This document shows, in pieces, positions 40,501 to 47,530 of a stretch of DNA of 51,547 nt. Position numbers and translations under genes: made by a program. The notes under the pieces are model-generated. The model ran no database searches and was not told the origin of the DNA. It saw only the letters and a list, made by a program, of their open reading frames with translations. Source of the DNA: Candidatus Iainarchaeum sp. GTDB taxonomy: Archaea > Iainarchaeota > Iainarchaeia > JAADDC01. Numbering within the stretch: the stretch's first letter is position 1; the number at the start of each line of letters is the position of its first letter. The DNA lies in NCBI GenBank assembly GCA_030445695.1, contig JASUTF010000002.1:1-51547 (forward strand), read 5' to 3'.

Positions 40501-41088
40501 AACACCGAAGATTGGGGTTCCGTCCAGTTTGAAGGTGAATGCATCCTTCCCGAGGTAATCCAAGGTGTCTAGCAGGTCCTGACAGGTGAGGGAAACGGGT
40601 TCGCGGACTTCAACCATTGGAATGGTTCCGCCATACAGCCGAACCAGCCAGGAGCCACCGGCGTCTGCCACGAAGAGGAAGGAGTTTTTGTCAATCTCGT
40701 TGACGTCACCGACGACCAAGGACGTATACATGCAACTACCGCCGTCCGATGAGAAGATGCACGCCCAGGTTGGCTGGGAGAATTCTATCTCGTAATACTG
40801 TGGCGGTTCCTCCGGCTGTAAAAAGACGGTTTTCGTGTCCCGGGAGACGGTGGCCGGGGTTCTTCCTTCGGCGATTACGGTCGCGGGCACGGGGATATCA
40901 TAGTTACCGTCGCTGGGGATGAAGAGGGTGTTTCCCTCGGCGTAGACCACCGCACCGTCGGGAGGGACGTTAAGGATTTCAACGCGGGTAAAGTTGGCCT
41001 TTGAGGGCGTTTGCAGGATGCTGGGCCGGCAAAGAATGATTGCTACTGATAGGAGAAGCAGGACGAGTGCGAGCATACTTTTCCTCAT
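37501..41088 (-). CDS. Very large secreted surface protein, Cys-containing, unknown function
   Basis: The 1195-aa protein begins with a signal-like helix (MRKSMLALVLLLLSVAIILC); its Cys could be a lipid attachment or cleavage site. Residues 30-95 resemble a PEGA-type beta domain (EILNVPPDGAVVYAEGN). The rest is beta-rich, full of Tyr, Asp and Pro, with many Cys in pairs (CMYTS, CNDSYC, CETPYCCNRVLC, DDFGFC) and several N-glycosylation sites. No C-terminal anchor is seen. The coding strand looks more A/T-rich in the middle (about 39000-39980) than at either end. The ATG is 28 bp below AATTTAATTAATTC with GAGGAGA ahead of it. I cannot assign a function; an envelope or adhesion role is a guess. 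Confidence 0.75.
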   Translation of the reverse strand: MRKSMLALVLLLLSVAIILCRPSILQTPSKANFTRVEILNVPPDGAVVYAEGNTLFIPSDGNYDIPVPATVIAEGRTPATVSRDTKTVFLQPEEPPQYYEIEFSQPTWACIFSSDGGSCMYTSLVVGDVNEIDKNSFLFVADAGGSWLVRLYGGTIPMVEVREPVSLTCQDLLDTLDYLGKDAFTFKLDGTPIFGVSQGGYYAIAWRNGNYASIDGPARFVGTPADVNFILADEGRRIDTENCAFLQVFGPKHRGEWLTIKTPAGELRIPILSDRMQCNDSYCVDVIAGDGVAYISLVGLRDTVAELNFTVDGNTFTSVYHLREGEILLDANVIEFNSELTVSGDGIYFEEEVNASESAFWGEGSSENNTYQDLTDGSVGSNAYLPPKLVLRPVILYPNLSLIGTRYPSPILIKVLDLASRATWYLCTNDINAIAGPEIYPEELFIPNTEALVFDTFDSAADYIKRHPYRAFLKDGTMAYIRLVSETHGYDFYCTFSNPVRPKKGDVCDGYARMVSIWCYPRVSDPKIIEETGTTGLFVARVRLSVEIIPPGKLPLKYAEGNTMVTFNNLSGCYEIERVDPTDPVPVDINDQPWVTPFAYQSFNPKCLGVKTVFGTVISNLLRAKIITVDGGDSLVTIMGWGSARPGERIKLHIYGDTEDVSRHGSCRISDPRYITNRIAYLRGDVHNLRVFAAPDLEPTNGILRTAVLSLEYNFYGAPYDPREILYLDGLDLVNTTVFPIPVSIYELNGNRAMGIKEFDTGYKLTFNACTGRNPVFDPSIYNELNCDHLYEIRTPLKDGDGKYVIRFSIRDAARLPARPTDAPNFAFPPAHVIDESPYVSFDSYYFPHYNEYNAIRNTIDSEGIYYSPIPYLRPVVYFSRYADKTALDRIAYIFPQDSLYEFSSSTSGCETPYCCNRVLCDNRLLLLSMAYAQKKGIKELHVLHVPASYSKIFPKHSFAHPEKTYALVDGNVLPATLSSSCDDFGFCVGSLRFGDEELNIHYDHTVEERMELGPTFEECTVHLLTLSMNGKFWTVNSEELTDIRISPAGYYAMWFAYSNILPEPPEMYPYAVYWDLGGLKSKRKILLAVNRGNKYFFYDYSIRGFSTRVDPFCESPKYVWGIGRGEYLKKTDSCLPSWCTRATSNLPGTSTWDPFGEFIGETAQEPVNYYLVQRGNEYGFIPAYAPFNDLIELE

Positions 41089-41436
41089 AGTTGAGATTAT
41101 CTCCTCGGGAATTAATTAAATTTTCGGTGAAGTAGTGGCTGGGGCAACAGTTCCAAACCCTTTGGGCAAACGACACAGCATTTTTATTTCCGAGAAGAGA
41201 ATTATAGTCGAGCGAGCATGGGTGGACAGTTGGCCCGGGGAAATCTTGGCCTTCCTGCAGTTTGTATATTAGTTCACGTACCTTGAGAGGGAAATTACTC
41301 ATGATTCAACGACAGTCAAAATTACTCTCAAATGAGACAATGTCAAACGTTCATGATTCGAAGCATGACCGAGGAAGCAACATTTTAATTCTGCCAAAAC
41401 GTTAGGACTGCGAGAGTTGACCGGAAGGTGAATGTA
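41089..41436. other. 348-bp spacer without a gene
   Basis: It holds the TATA box of the large gene (41109-41122, minus), the right 17-bp repeat (41137-41153), a TATA-like CATTTTTATTTCC (41179-41190), two copies of TCATGATTC (near 41300 and 41351) and the plus-strand box AACATTTTAATTC (41381-41392) for the next gene. Small frames here are not convincing. A short RNA could start near 41210. Confidence 0.4.
41137..41153. repeat. 17-bp direct repeat, right copy
   Basis: GGCTGGGGCAACAGTTC lies 49 bp upstream of the large gene's ATG and matches the copy at 37486-37502 with one mismatch. The flanking bases differ. Confidence 0.6.
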
Positions 41437-42417
41437 ATGAAAATCATATATGCTATGACGGGCGAAGTCATCCACGCCGATAAGGAAAAGTCCCAGAAGG
41501 GCGTTAAAGAGATAAAGGGCCTTGAAAAAGCACTGCTTGCCCTTCTAGTCCTGGTCTTTGTGGGAATCATGCTCATACCAATCATATCCGGAATTTACTA
41601 TCTCCTGCAGAACCAGGACGCCCTCAAATATGCGGGAGATATAGGCGTTCTGCTTCTCGAGATAAGCATCATTGTGTTCATCGTAGGCATAGTGATCATC
41701 ATCTACTCTCTTGGTAGTGAGAAAAGAAAACTGGAAAAGGCGAGGAAACTCGCATCGAAACTGGCATCGATGGATATTCGAATAGATGGAAGACGGGTGA
41801 TCGTAGACGGCAAGAGGCCGCGGCTCGCAAGGGGCGAATACATCAAGATTCGGGGCAGAAACGTGGATATTGAGTACATGGTATGGAAGCTGCACGGCGA
41901 AACAGAGGGCGATAAATACTTGATTATGGGAAGGAAGGGTTTGCTTCCGATGTACGACTTCGGCGAGTTCTACGTTGCGTTTCTGCCACCGGGAACGAAG
42001 TACTATCTGAAAATCAAGGAAAACTTGGAAATAGATACGGGAATGGACAAGGCACGACTGTTACAAGACCCGGGAGAAGAAGAAATAGAGTTCCACTACG
42101 TTGCGGGAAAGAGCAGGGACGCACACGTTCTCTTCGACTGCTGTGGAGTTGAAGTGCCGATACTGAGGGCAGAGGGCATTCCTTTCCAGAAACACATTGT
42201 GCATGCAGGGGCAACCGACGACATATATGCCCTGATATTCGATAATCCACGCCTCGGCACGATATGGCAGGACTACTACAAATACAGGCAGATGCGCGCG
42301 CACATAGGACGGTACTACGTGAACGGAAAGGGAAAGGTAAAACTGAAACTTGACTTCCCCATGGCGCCGGATAAAGTAGCGGAGACGGAGGCAGAGTTCG
42401 TGCTTGCGTCGGAATAG
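41437..42417 (+). CDS. Two-helix membrane protein with C-terminal beta domain (paralogue 1)
   Basis: The 326-aa protein has two hydrophobic helices (about residues 30-57 and 70-90), a basic stretch and a large beta-rich soluble domain from about 105. That domain resembles the one in the gene at 43100: TGMDKARLLQDPGEEEIEFH against KGVDKADAEQVGKGVEIRY, GIPFQKHIV against GIPFVQKVF, and similar ends EAEFVLASE and DAEFVAEE. The ATG at 41437 follows GGAAGGTGA; an in-frame GTG lies 9 bp upstream. Function is unknown. A Cas4-like gene separates the paralogues. Confidence 0.7.
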   Translation: MKIIYAMTGEVIHADKEKSQKGVKEIKGLEKALLALLVLVFVGIMLIPIISGIYYLLQNQDALKYAGDIGVLLLEISIIVFIVGIVIIIYSLGSEKRKLEKARKLASKLASMDIRIDGRRVIVDGKRPRLARGEYIKIRGRNVDIEYMVWKLHGETEGDKYLIMGRKGLLPMYDFGEFYVAFLPPGTKYYLKIKENLEIDTGMDKARLLQDPGEEEIEFHYVAGKSRDAHVLFDCCGVEVPILRAEGIPFQKHIVHAGATDDIYALIFDNPRLGTIWQDYYKYRQMRAHIGRYYVNGKGKVKLKLDFPMAPDKVAETEAEFVLASE

Positions 42418-42471
42418 CGGAAAGCAACTCCTCCGAAAGGTGGTTTTAAAACGTCAGTGCAGTTACAGAGC

Positions 42472-43077
42472 GTGATATACTTTGTCAGCCCGAAGAAGGG
42501 AAAGCCAGCAAACGCCATAACAGTTACAGACCTGGCCGACTTCTACATCTGCCCGCGCCGCTTTCTTTACCGCAAGATTTTTGGACAGAAATTAACGTCT
42601 GCCATGATACACGGTGCAAGACAACACGCGAAGAAGTACAATGAGCACAAGGAGCGAGCAGAGAAGAAGATGGAACTCGGACTGGCGGTGGATTTAGCGC
42701 TCGCCGGCGAGGAACTCGTCGGCAGGGAAGTGGAGATTCACGGGAACGGGCTCTACGGAGTAATCGACGAGATACGGCTGTACCCAGAAGAGGCAGTGAT
42801 TATTGACTACAAAGCGTCTCTTTCAGAGCGGGGCAAGATTCAAACAATGGCGTACGCGTCGGCACTACGTCCGTACGGCGTGGAGAACATCACTGTAAAG
42901 ATTGTACGAACAAAGGACGACGAACCGCTCTGGGAGAAGAGGTTCGACGAAAACGACTTCTGGTTCGTGGAATCGCTAAAGCAAAGGTTCCACGCGACGG
43001 TTCGGGCCGGCACGTTCCCAAAGAAAGAGCATCCGGAAGTGTGCGAGACCTGCCCGTTCAGAAGGATATGCTCTTAA
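42472..43077 (+). CDS. Cas4-like PD-(D/E)XK nuclease with 4Fe-4S Cys motif
   Basis: The 201-aa protein matches Cas4/RecB-type nucleases. It has the first Cys in YICPRRFLYRK (C27), a His (H48), GVIDEIRLY (D99), IIDYKAS (D112 and K114), the QTMAYA helix and the closing C-x2-C-x5-C in CETCPFRRIC (191, 194, 200). These give both nuclease centre and Fe-S cluster. The frame is open to 42457, but the GTG at 42472 is 24 bp below TTTTAAAA (42444-42451). No Cas1, Cas2 or CRISPR repeats are in the window, so it is a solo Cas4-type protein, perhaps for DNA repair or an unknown defence role. Confidence 0.85.
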   Translation: MIYFVSPKKGKPANAITVTDLADFYICPRRFLYRKIFGQKLTSAMIHGARQHAKKYNEHKERAEKKMELGLAVDLALAGEELVGREVEIHGNGLYGVIDEIRLYPEEAVIIDYKASLSERGKIQTMAYASALRPYGVENITVKIVRTKDDEPLWEKRFDENDFWFVESLKQRFHATVRAGTFPKKEHPEVCETCPFRRICS

Positions 43078-43099
43078 AGGAGAAAGTCAATAATCAAAC

Positions 43100-44179
43100 G
43101 TGCGGTGGGTTAGCGGAATCACGGGCGAAGATTACGCGCACACAAAGAACGAGCCAATAAAAGAAGAATCCAAAAGCGGTGCGTGGCGTCTCGCAAAGGC
43201 ATCGCCAGCAACAAAGGTTGTGCTGTTTTTTGCAGGCACTTTGATCATAATCCTAGCGTTTACGTTCTGGATGTTCAACGCGCTCTTCGGCCCAATTTTC
43301 AAAACAATGTCCGCATTCTTCCCGGAATCTTATGGAAACACTTTTCTGGTGGGTATGGGATTCATAACGATTCTGGAAACTCTTGTGGCAATAGTAATGC
43401 TGACAGCGGTATTCAAGCTCATAAAAATAATCTTAGAAGCCGCAAGAGGAATTATGAGCCGTACAAGGCGTTTTGCCACCAAAGCGGCAAAGGACATCAC
43501 GTTCACGGTATCTGGAAACACTTTGGTTGTGGAGTCAAAGAATCTGAGCATCTCAAGCGCGGGATACGTGGAGATACGAACAGAAACGGACCTTATTGAC
43601 AAGGGAAAAGACGTTCAGGTCGTGAGATACGTGCAAACGCACGCCCCCGACGACCCGCATCGAGTTGAAATTCCGTTGGAGGGGTTCTGGAGCAGTTACG
43701 CGGCCAGATTCCCGGCAATCGAAACGGAGGGGCACTTTGTTGGGTTTGTCCCTGCACTGGGCAGATTGTACCTGAAGCTTAACGGCAAGTTACACGTGGA
43801 AAAAGGTGTCGACAAGGCGGATGCCGAACAGGTTGGAAAAGGCGTGGAGATACGATACGTGGCAATGAAAAGTAGAAAAGCGAAGTTTGAAGTGTTGAAA
43901 GGAAACCTGCAGGTGCTTGAAGAAAAACTTGAGGGCATTCCCTTCGTGCAGAAGGTATTCAGGCCCGGCAAGAGCAGAGAATCCGTTGCAGTCGTGTATC
44001 CCGCAATGGGGGGTATTTCGGCAAAAATGGACTGGCCTGACGCTACTGCTGTGTTATACAAAGCTACCGGCGATCGATTCGGAGCATTCGGCCCGGTAAC
44101 CGTCCGACTCTCCCTTGACATACCGGGAGCCCCAGACGTGTACGACGAATGCGATGCAGAGTTTGTTGCAGAAGAATAA
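43100..44179 (+). CDS. Two-helix membrane protein with C-terminal beta domain (paralogue 2)
   Basis: The 359-aa protein has two hydrophobic helices (about 42-65 and 80-112), a basic linker (GIMSRTRRFATKAAK) and a beta-rich soluble domain of about 240 residues homologous to that of the gene at 41437. The start is GTG, 24 bp below CTTAAAG, which overlaps the stop of the Cas4-like gene. Function is unknown. The symmetric order membrane protein, nuclease, membrane protein suggests a functional set. Confidence 0.7.
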   Translation: MRWVSGITGEDYAHTKNEPIKEESKSGAWRLAKASPATKVVLFFAGTLIIILAFTFWMFNALFGPIFKTMSAFFPESYGNTFLVGMGFITILETLVAIVMLTAVFKLIKIILEAARGIMSRTRRFATKAAKDITFTVSGNTLVVESKNLSISSAGYVEIRTETDLIDKGKDVQVVRYVQTHAPDDPHRVEIPLEGFWSSYAARFPAIETEGHFVGFVPALGRLYLKLNGKLHVEKGVDKADAEQVGKGVEIRYVAMKSRKAKFEVLKGNLQVLEEKLEGIPFVQKVFRPGKSRESVAVVYPAMGGISAKMDWPDATAVLYKATGDRFGAFGPVTVRLSLDIPGAPDVYDECDAEFVAEE

Positions 44180-44193
44180 ATAGGAAGAAAAGG

Positions 44194-44742
44194 TCAGTAG
44201 ACCTTTGCACTGGGCCTCTGCTCGATTTCCTCCCCGAACTGGAGGTACTCCTTCTCGCGGAAGCCGAACATCGCTGCAACGATGTTCGTTGGGAACATCT
44301 CGCGGAGCATGTTGTAGCTCTGCACCTGGTCGTTGTACAAATACCTTAAACGTGCGATCTCGTCCTCTACGTCCTTTATGGAGCTCATAAGGTTCTGAAC
44401 GACAGCTGCGCTCTTCAGGTCAGGGTAGTTCTCCATCACTGCCATCAACCTACCAAACACGTTCCTGGCCACCGCGTCTGCGTCCCTTACGTCCGCCGGC
44501 GTGTTCAGGTTTATATTCCTGAGCTTTGCTACGTCCGTCATAACGTCCTTCTCGAACTTTACGTAGCTGGATGCCGCTTCAACGAGCTGGTTAATCATGT
44601 CAAACCGCTTCTTCATGGCGACGCGAATCTGGTGGAACGTGTTCTCAATGGCGTTGTCCAGCTGCACGAAACGGTTGTACGCACCTATAAGCCAGAGAAC
44701 GAACAGAACGACCAGCGTGGCAATAATCCAAACCCAAACCAT
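44194..44742 (-). CDS. lemA: LemA family protein
   Basis: LemA proteins have a short N-terminal membrane helix and a long helical domain. Here the helix is at residues 3-22 and is followed by AYNRFVQLDNAIENTFHQIR, the NLMSSIKDVEDEIARLRYLYN segment and the diagnostic end FPTNIVAAMFGFREKEYLQF. Length is 182 aa from the ATG at 44742. The frame is open to 44841, but the added part has no LemA similarity. The role is unknown. LemA is often near DUF2207 proteins, as here (45656-47431). Confidence 0.9.
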   Translation of the reverse strand: MVWVWIIATLVVLFVLWLIGAYNRFVQLDNAIENTFHQIRVAMKKRFDMINQLVEAASSYVKFEKDVMTDVAKLRNINLNTPADVRDADAVARNVFGRLMAVMENYPDLKSAAVVQNLMSSIKDVEDEIARLRYLYNDQVQSYNMLREMFPTNIVAAMFGFREKEYLQFGEEIEQRPSAKVY

Positions 44743-44773
44743 ACAACCACCGTGTAAAATATCGCGTTCGGTG

Positions 44774-44782
44774 TTTTTAATC
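44774..44782. promoter_or_regulatory. Shared TATA box inside GTGTT/AACAC inverted repeat
   Basis: TTTTTAATC is 26 bp above the plus ATG at 44804 and, read on the minus strand, 36 bp above the LemA ATG. GTGTT (44771-44775) and AACAC (44783-44787) flank it symmetrically. Confidence 0.45.
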
Positions 44783-44803
44783 AACACGTGAGAAAAGTAT
44801 ATC

Positions 44804-45655
44804 ATGCACAACTCTGGTACAGACTGGCTCCTCATCGCCATCAGAATCGTGTTCTTCGCCCTATTCGTTGCCGCCCTATACTATGGAGGGGTTGGCCTCG
44901 TGGACAGAATCGTGGCGTTAAACAGCCAGATGAACGGCGAACTGCTGAAAAATTGGGCAAAATACGCGGGGTTGGCAGTCTTTCTGTCCTTAATTCGCTC
45001 AATGCTCGGCAAAGATGCGCAGCACGTAATGGACTGGGCGATAGCAATCACCATCGCCGTCACAATGATATACACGCTGGGAGCTGATTTCATCACGTTT
45101 TTTGCCATGATAACGGGCGCAATGCTACTCGTAACTTCCATACTGTATGTCAGAATAGCAGGGGTTACCATAAAGACCGTGACAGGGAAAAAAGCTACAC
45201 ACAAGGCACCATGGCTTGAAATGTCGCTCACAGCATACTTTGCAATCGTTCTTGCAGCCGTTTCAAAGTTCTTCGAGGGGCCTGTATTCACTGAAGCAGA
45301 AGTCACGCCCGTCTATCACGACCCGATAATAGCAGGCACCGTCATGGCAGTTGCAATCTTTTACGTCGTGATGGCTGTGCCGGAGGGCCGGAAAATACAG
45401 CAAAGGTTTTACGAATACTGGGAGTGGTTCGACCGCAGGGGATTCAGGAGAAATCCTGCAGCAGGCGTTTTGGCATCATTCCCGATGGTGATTAGAATAA
45501 TTGTATCCTGGAACAGACTATACTCAATTTATTTGGCCCCGATCATGGCGATCTTCGGTATATTTGTAATGGCGAGCTGGATCAGTTTTCTGAAAGAATA
45601 CTCTGAGTTCAAAAAGATGCAGGGGCATGGAATACCCGCAGAGACAGTGGAGTAA
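44804..45655 (+). CDS. Polytopic membrane protein of unknown function
   Basis: The 283-aa protein has about seven hydrophobic helices and no motif I recognise. A short soluble loop (KTVTGKKATHKAPW) and a charged segment with aromatic residues (RKIQQRFYEYWEWFDRRGF) lie on one side. The ATG is 26 bp below the box shared with LemA. It is convergent with the DUF2207 gene, which starts its stop codon one base later. A link to the LemA/DUF2207 pair is suggested only by position. Confidence 0.68.
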   Translation: MHNSGTDWLLIAIRIVFFALFVAALYYGGVGLVDRIVALNSQMNGELLKNWAKYAGLAVFLSLIRSMLGKDAQHVMDWAIAITIAVTMIYTLGADFITFFAMITGAMLLVTSILYVRIAGVTIKTVTGKKATHKAPWLEMSLTAYFAIVLAAVSKFFEGPVFTEAEVTPVYHDPIIAGTVMAVAIFYVVMAVPEGRKIQQRFYEYWEWFDRRGFRRNPAAGVLASFPMVIRIIVSWNRLYSIYLAPIMAIFGIFVMASWISFLKEYSEFKKMQGHGIPAETVE

Positions 45656-47431
45656 TTACCGTGCTCCTCCGCCGCCCCCGCCAAAGCCGCCTCCGCCACC
45701 AAATCCACCGGCTCCAGAAGCGGCGGAAATTGCAACGGATTTCGCGCTTATCGCAAACTGTACAGAATTCAAGCCAAGATACATACCCATATACACATCA
45801 GAGTACTCAGATACATCGGGCACGTTGAGCTCCTTTATCGCCTTGAGCACCTTGTCCGCGACGCCCAGTGCCGCTCCGTAGATCAGCCAGTCCTGCCACA
45901 TGGAGCGGAACTGTTCGGAGTATTCCTTTATGCGAGTCAGGTCGGAGAGGAAACGCTTGAACGCCTGCCACCGTGAGTATTCTCTTCCGTAGCCGTCCTT
46001 CCAGCGGCCGAGAACGTCAGGGGACATACCAGACAGAATGGCTACGTTTGCAAGCATGGCAAAGGCAACGCCAAAGGAGAAAGCATCTCCAGAAATATAA
46101 GAAATGACAAAGTACAGAATTGCTAGACCCGCGAGACCGTTGCGAATGATTTTCGAAGGATAGCGGACAAACTGCTTCGCGGCGTCTTTTGCCAGAATCG
46201 AACCGTTTGTGAGCTCCTTCCATAATCCGTAGATGTTCAAAAATTCCAGCCGATCTGCATCTTCAACGACTTTCTTGAACGCCTTGGGTGAAAAGATACC
46301 ATCTACAGAATAACGCCGTAAGAAAGCGAGTACGGTGTATTCATAATCATCTACGGCGGATGTCAAAGATTTGGGCAAAACTATAACTGTTTCATCTCCC
46401 CGCTTTTCGAAACGGAGAATTCCACGACGTTCGAGATCCATGATCGTAGAAATGAACGCCCCTTTGTCAAACTCTCCTGCCTTGCCATTAAAAACCGCGT
46501 TAACGACCCATGGCTTTCTCTCTGGGTTAGGCACGTTCGTGAGAAAATCAGGGACGTCCGGATACTCCTTCTCACGCCCATACAGAAACCAATATGCAAA
46601 AATCAAAAGGGGGATCAAAAATAGAAGCACCAATGAGATAAACCGATATGCATCATATATGTCTGGCGAAAGTTTTGCCAGCTCGTAGCGGCTCTTAACA
46701 CCATGCGTCTTCTGAATAAAGGGGTAATCGGCCACTGGGGCAAGAAGTGCCTCTATCTCTAATCTTTGATTGCCATTCAGACCAAACAAAGCAATCATCC
46801 ACTTGGGGGGGCGAATGACATAATCCTTCACACCAACTCCAGAAAATGCCACACGGACATTAGAGTAGGGAAAGTGATTGTTCCCGGCAAGAGATATGTT
46901 CGCGTGGCAGTATTGGCCGTCGCACTGCACAGGAGGATAGATGGAAAAACGAACGCGCATTTCGTACGTTCCGGCTGGGAGTGTACCCGTCTCGGATGCG
47001 CACCCAACCTCCCCCATCTTTGCCATTTCCATATACGCATATGGAAGCGTGGGAATGTCGTATCTGACCTCATACTCAGGAACCCACGCCCCCTTGTAGA
47101 ACACGTAAATCCCTGATGGCTGGTTGATATAAGGTAAGGTTCCTGGCGGACATCTAACATCAAGAACGTGAACTCCGGGGTGATTCGGGATGGAAAGATA
47201 AGCAGAAACGTCCCAGTCCCTGTAAATCAGATGCCTTGTTTTGTCCAGCTTAAAAACAAAGCGCTCTGAAACGGTGAAAACTCCGTTACCGTCGTAATTC
47301 ACGTTGGCTTCGTAGAAAGAAACGCGGTCGCCGAAAATCTGGAACTTGGGAATGTAGAGAACTGCAACGGCAGCGGCCACCAAAAGCATAAGAAGCGTGG
47401 CACCAGCAACGATGATGAATTCGCGGTCCAC
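45656..47431 (-). CDS. DUF2207 family membrane protein
   Basis: The 591-aa protein has an N-terminal helix (residues 6-27) and an extracytoplasmic beta domain (FYEANVNYDGNGVFTVSERF), as in DUF2207. A helix near 270-290 precedes the cytoplasmic part (PERKPWVVNAVFNGKAGEFD, winged-helix-like DLERRGILRFEKRGDETVIV), and two more helices lie around 430-470. The C-terminus ends in a glycine-rich tail (GGGGGFGGGGGGAR). Starts at GTG, 24 bp below a box shared with the valS side. The family is unexplained and co-occurs with LemA. Confidence 0.85.
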   Translation of the reverse strand: MDREFIIVAGATLLMLLVAAAVAVLYIPKFQIFGDRVSFYEANVNYDGNGVFTVSERFVFKLDKTRHLIYRDWDVSAYLSIPNHPGVHVLDVRCPPGTLPYINQPSGIYVFYKGAWVPEYEVRYDIPTLPYAYMEMAKMGEVGCASETGTLPAGTYEMRVRFSIYPPVQCDGQYCHANISLAGNNHFPYSNVRVAFSGVGVKDYVIRPPKWMIALFGLNGNQRLEIEALLAPVADYPFIQKTHGVKSRYELAKLSPDIYDAYRFISLVLLFLIPLLIFAYWFLYGREKEYPDVPDFLTNVPNPERKPWVVNAVFNGKAGEFDKGAFISTIMDLERRGILRFEKRGDETVIVLPKSLTSAVDDYEYTVLAFLRRYSVDGIFSPKAFKKVVEDADRLEFLNIYGLWKELTNGSILAKDAAKQFVRYPSKIIRNGLAGLAILYFVISYISGDAFSFGVAFAMLANVAILSGMSPDVLGRWKDGYGREYSRWQAFKRFLSDLTRIKEYSEQFRSMWQDWLIYGAALGVADKVLKAIKELNVPDVSEYSDVYMGMYLGLNSVQFAISAKSVAISAASGAGGFGGGGGFGGGGGGAR

Positions 47432-47449
47432 GGGATAAAAACGTCAGGC

Positions 47450-47460
47450 TTATTTAAAAC
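47450..47460. promoter_or_regulatory. Shared bidirectional TATA box between DUF2207 and valS
   Basis: CTTATTTAAAA is about 24 bp from the minus GTG at 47431 and 22 bp before an ATG at 47477 that opens a 17-codon frame ahead of valS. Confidence 0.5.
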
Positions 47461-47476
47461 AAAAACGCAGGATTAT

Positions 47477-47530
47477 ATGGAGGTGAGGAAGGTGAAAGGT
47501 GATGGACGGGTCCGCGGAACCAAGGATTAA
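47477..47530 (+). CDS. Possible 17-codon upstream reading frame of valS
   Basis: ATG at 47477 lies at leaderless distance from the TATA box and opens the peptide MEVRKVKGDGRVRGTKD, which ends inside valS at 47530. Three of its 17 codons are Val. The same bases also supply the GGAGGTGAGG ribosome site of valS, so the frame may be accidental. Confidence 0.3.
   Translation: MEVRKVKGDGRVRGTKD

Noticed and set aside
41089-44200. CRISPR array near the Cas4-like gene
   Set aside because: I looked for regularly spaced repeats around the gene and in the 348-bp spacer. Only two short TCATGATTC copies and a 17-bp repeat were found, none with CRISPR spacing.
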